Position numbers and translations under genes: made by a program. Positions 62,526 through 64,000 of a stretch of 64,000 nt of DNA are shown here, piece after piece; position 1 is the stretch's first letter; each line of letters starts with the position of its first letter. The notes under the pieces are model-generated. The model saw only the letters and a program-made list of their open reading frames with translations, had not been told where the DNA came from and did not search any database. Source of the stretch: an uncultured Clostridia bacterium (lineage in GTDB: Bacteria > Bacillota > Clostridia > Oscillospirales > Acutalibacteraceae); the NCBI GenBank assembly GCA_944412495.1, contig CALYBL010000017.1, forward strand, positions 1 through 64,000. The letters are read 5' to 3'.

Positions 62526-63743
62526 ATGGCAAAAAAGAACACAGAAAATTTGGAAGCAGCGGCTGAGGAATTGACGGTACAGCCTGAGATTCCGGCCGCT
62601 GAAACGGAGGAAATGGATGAACAAACAGACGTCGCGCAGGTTCCGGTTTCAGAAATCCCCGAGGAAGCGCCCGCTGAAGCTATGGAAGCTCCCAAGCCTA
62701 AGCGTACCCGCCGCAAGAAAGCGGCTGTTGAGGAGACCGGCAGCATATCCATCCCTGAAACATCAGAAACCGCGTTGCCGGAGGAAGATGTGCAGGCCAA
62801 TATGGAATCGTCAGATAAAACCTTTATTTCAACACCTACGCCCATTCTAACACTGGAAGCTGGTGATGATGTTGATACTGAGGAAAGACTTGCAGATATT
62901 AATTGGCATGAAATTCATAATGCTTATCGTACTCACAAATTGTTGACAGGGCAGCTTGGTGGAATTGAACAAACAGATAACGGCCGAACAATAGCAATCG
63001 TTAATTATAAAGGATATAGGGTTGTTATTCCATTAAAAGAAATGGTAATAAATATGCCAAATGATTTATCAGGAAAAGAATATAACGATATGATTGTTAG
63101 GCAAAATAAATTGTTGAGCAACATGCTGGGTGCGGAAATTGATTTTATCATTAAAGGTATTGATTCCAAAACCCGAAGTATTGTCGCCAGCCGTAAAGAA
63201 GCCATGTTGAAAAAGCGCAAAATTTTCTATATGGATACCGACGCTTCTGGGAAATACCGTATTTACGAAGGACGGATTATTCAGGCAAGGATTATTTCAG
63301 TCGCTGAAAAGGCTATACGTATTGAGGCGTTCGGCGTTGAATGTTCCATTATGGCAAGAAATTTGTCTTGGAATTGGATTGGTGATGCACATGACTCTTT
63401 TTCTGTAGGTGATAAAATTCTTATCCGTGTTATCGATATTAATAGAGATAATTTAGAAAATATTACTATAAAAGCAGATGTAAAAAGTACTTCAGACAGC
63501 AATAATTATGATAATCTAAAGGCATGTCGAGTACAAAGCAAATATGCCGGCAAAGTAACTGATGTACATAATGGCGTAGTATACATAAGGCTTATGAATG
63601 GAGTAAATGCAATCGCACACTCCTGCTATGACCACCGACGTCCCGGTCAAAAGGACGATGTCAGCTTTGTAGTCACCAAAATAGATGAAGAGCGCAGCAT
63701 AGCTATCGGAATTATTACACGAATTATCAAACAAAACCTATAG
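62526..63743 (+). CDS. S1-like RNA-binding domain protein of the ICE
   Basis: 405 residues. Residues 1-100 are low-complexity, rich in Glu, Ala and Pro, with the basic patch KPKRTRRKK. The rest has repeated beta-barrel (OB/S1-like) segments: GAEIDFIIKGIDSKTRSIVA, EGRIIQARIISVAEKAIRIE, FSVGDKILIRVIDINRD and AGKVTDVHNGVVYIRLMNGV followed by RPGQKDDVSFVVTKI. Similar ICE proteins are often labelled ribosomal protein S1-like. A role in binding nucleic acid during transfer or in host translation is possible but unproven. The ATG follows AAGGAGG. GC falls from about 57 to about 32 percent near 62830. Confidence 0.7.
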   Translation: MAKKNTENLEAAAEELTVQPEIPAAETEEMDEQTDVAQVPVSEIPEEAPAEAMEAPKPKRTRRKKAAVEETGSISIPETSETALPEEDVQANMESSDKTFISTPTPILTLEAGDDVDTEERLADINWHEIHNAYRTHKLLTGQLGGIEQTDNGRTIAIVNYKGYRVVIPLKEMVINMPNDLSGKEYNDMIVRQNKLLSNMLGAEIDFIIKGIDSKTRSIVASRKEAMLKKRKIFYMDTDASGKYRIYEGRIIQARIISVAEKAIRIEAFGVECSIMARNLSWNWIGDAHDSFSVGDKILIRVIDINRDNLENITIKADVKSTSDSNNYDNLKACRVQSKYAGKVTDVHNGVVYIRLMNGVNAIAHSCYDHRRPGQKDDVSFVVTKIDEERSIAIGIITRIIKQNL

Positions 63744-63791
63744 GAAAACTACTATACTGTTTCTAATTTATCAAATTAATAATTTTAAATT

Positions 63792-63828
63792 AAGACATTC
63801 TTTAATAGAATGTCTTTTATTTTTAAAC
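63792..63828 (+). terminator. intrinsic terminator after the S1-like gene
   Basis: AAGACATTC at 63792-63800 pairs with GAATGTCTT at 63808-63816, followed by TTATTTTTAA. Confidence 0.85.
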
Positions 63829-63844
63829 AAGAAAGGATTAAAAA

Positions 63845-64000
63845 ATGAAAAAAATTTTTTCTGTTAAAGGCACAAAATTACTTACACTAATATTATCAAT
63901 TATCTTAATAATGATGGCAATTCCAATCAATGTGTTTGCATTTGATTATGCCGAGGGGCAAAAGGTATATGCCCGTCTCGGCAGGCAGTTTGTAGGTGCA
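63845..64000 (+). CDS. secreted protein, 5' end only
   Basis: The first 52 codons of a gene cut by the window edge. MKKIFSVKG, a hydrophobic segment (LLTLILSIILIMMAIPINVF) and AFDYAEGQKVY form a signal peptide and mature start. The ATG follows AAAGGA and a terminator separates it from the S1-like gene. In comparable elements large surface proteins stand here; the domain content cannot be judged. Confidence 0.75.
   Translation, partial: MKKIFSVKGTKLLTLILSIILIMMAIPINVFAFDYAEGQKVYARLGRQFVGA

Larger units (their letters stand above)
48914..64000. mobile_element. integrative and conjugative element, left part (continues beyond window)
   Basis: Begins exactly at the tRNA-Arg junction and carries a conjugation gene set: VirB2-like, VirB6-like, wall hydrolase, VirB4, VirD4, a toxin-antitoxin pair and several conserved mobile-element proteins. 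All visible genes run left to right, away from the junction. GC is clearly lower than in the chromosome (many segments near 30 percent) with GC-rich islands. Relaxase, integrase, excisionase and the right end are not in the window. Confidence 0.88.

Overview
The window comes from a Gram-positive clostridial genome (Bacillota, class Clostridia). The evidence is a CIRCE element ahead of hrcA-grpE-dnaK-dnaJ, an HPr with both the His and Ser phosphorylation sites, a division and cell-wall (dcw) cluster opened by mraZ with a PASTA-domain penicillin-binding protein, a MurE with the meso-diaminopimelate DNPR motif, and Shine-Dalgarno sequences ahead of nearly every gene. The chromosomal part is about half GC. 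I cannot name genus or species.

Layout. 1-1500 holds no credible gene. 1501-6849 is the heat-shock operon. 6850-12707 has a small membrane protein, an XRE-type membrane regulator (minus strand), an ArsC/Spx-like protein, a MIF-like tautomerase, a zinc/manganese-type ABC transporter (znuCB-like, no binding protein) and rimM-trmD. 12708-18684 has ptsH, uvrC, rsmD-coaD, a coiled-coil protein and a HAD phosphatase. 18863-33724 is the dcw cluster: mraZ, rsmH, ftsL-like, ftsI/spoVD-like, murE, mraY, ftsW, murG, murA, ftsQ, ftsZ. murF, murD, murC, murB and ftsA are absent, and spacers of about 340 bp lie where murF and murD usually sit. 33830-37021 has prmA, prfB and an orphan substrate-binding lipoprotein.

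37320-44107 looks like an accessory locus: a two-ended HTH/LuxR regulator, a 111-residue protein with a Cys cluster, and a 1525-residue sortase-anchored surface protein translationally coupled to it. 44100-47000 is a graveyard of mobile DNA: relaxase-like fragments, an IS481-type transposase broken by a one-base frameshift, and a broken serine recombinase. A secreted, membrane-anchored esterase follows on the minus strand.

From 48914 to the window end runs the left part of an integrative and conjugative element (ICE), lower in GC and mosaic. Its left edge is the 3' half of a tRNA-Arg(CCT) gene (anticodon loop to CCA), so the intact tRNA should lie at the far end outside the window. The element carries two regulator or replication-type proteins, a mating-pore set (VirB2-like, VirB6-like, a Gly/Ser-rich membrane protein, a C39-type wall hydrolase, a PrgI-VirB4 fusion), a Phd/RelE-type toxin-antitoxin pair, several conserved ICE proteins of unknown function, a VirD4 coupling protein, an S1-like protein and the start of a secreted protein. 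Relaxase and integrase are not in view.

The observations I rate highest are the ICE junction in tRNA-Arg, two genes that appear to start at non-standard codons (mraZ at AUC, the 59497 gene at CUG), the four-copy 10-bp-phased MraZ boxes, the regulator/adhesin locus, and abrupt GC changes inside single ICE genes. No CRISPR array, rRNA or intact tRNA was found.
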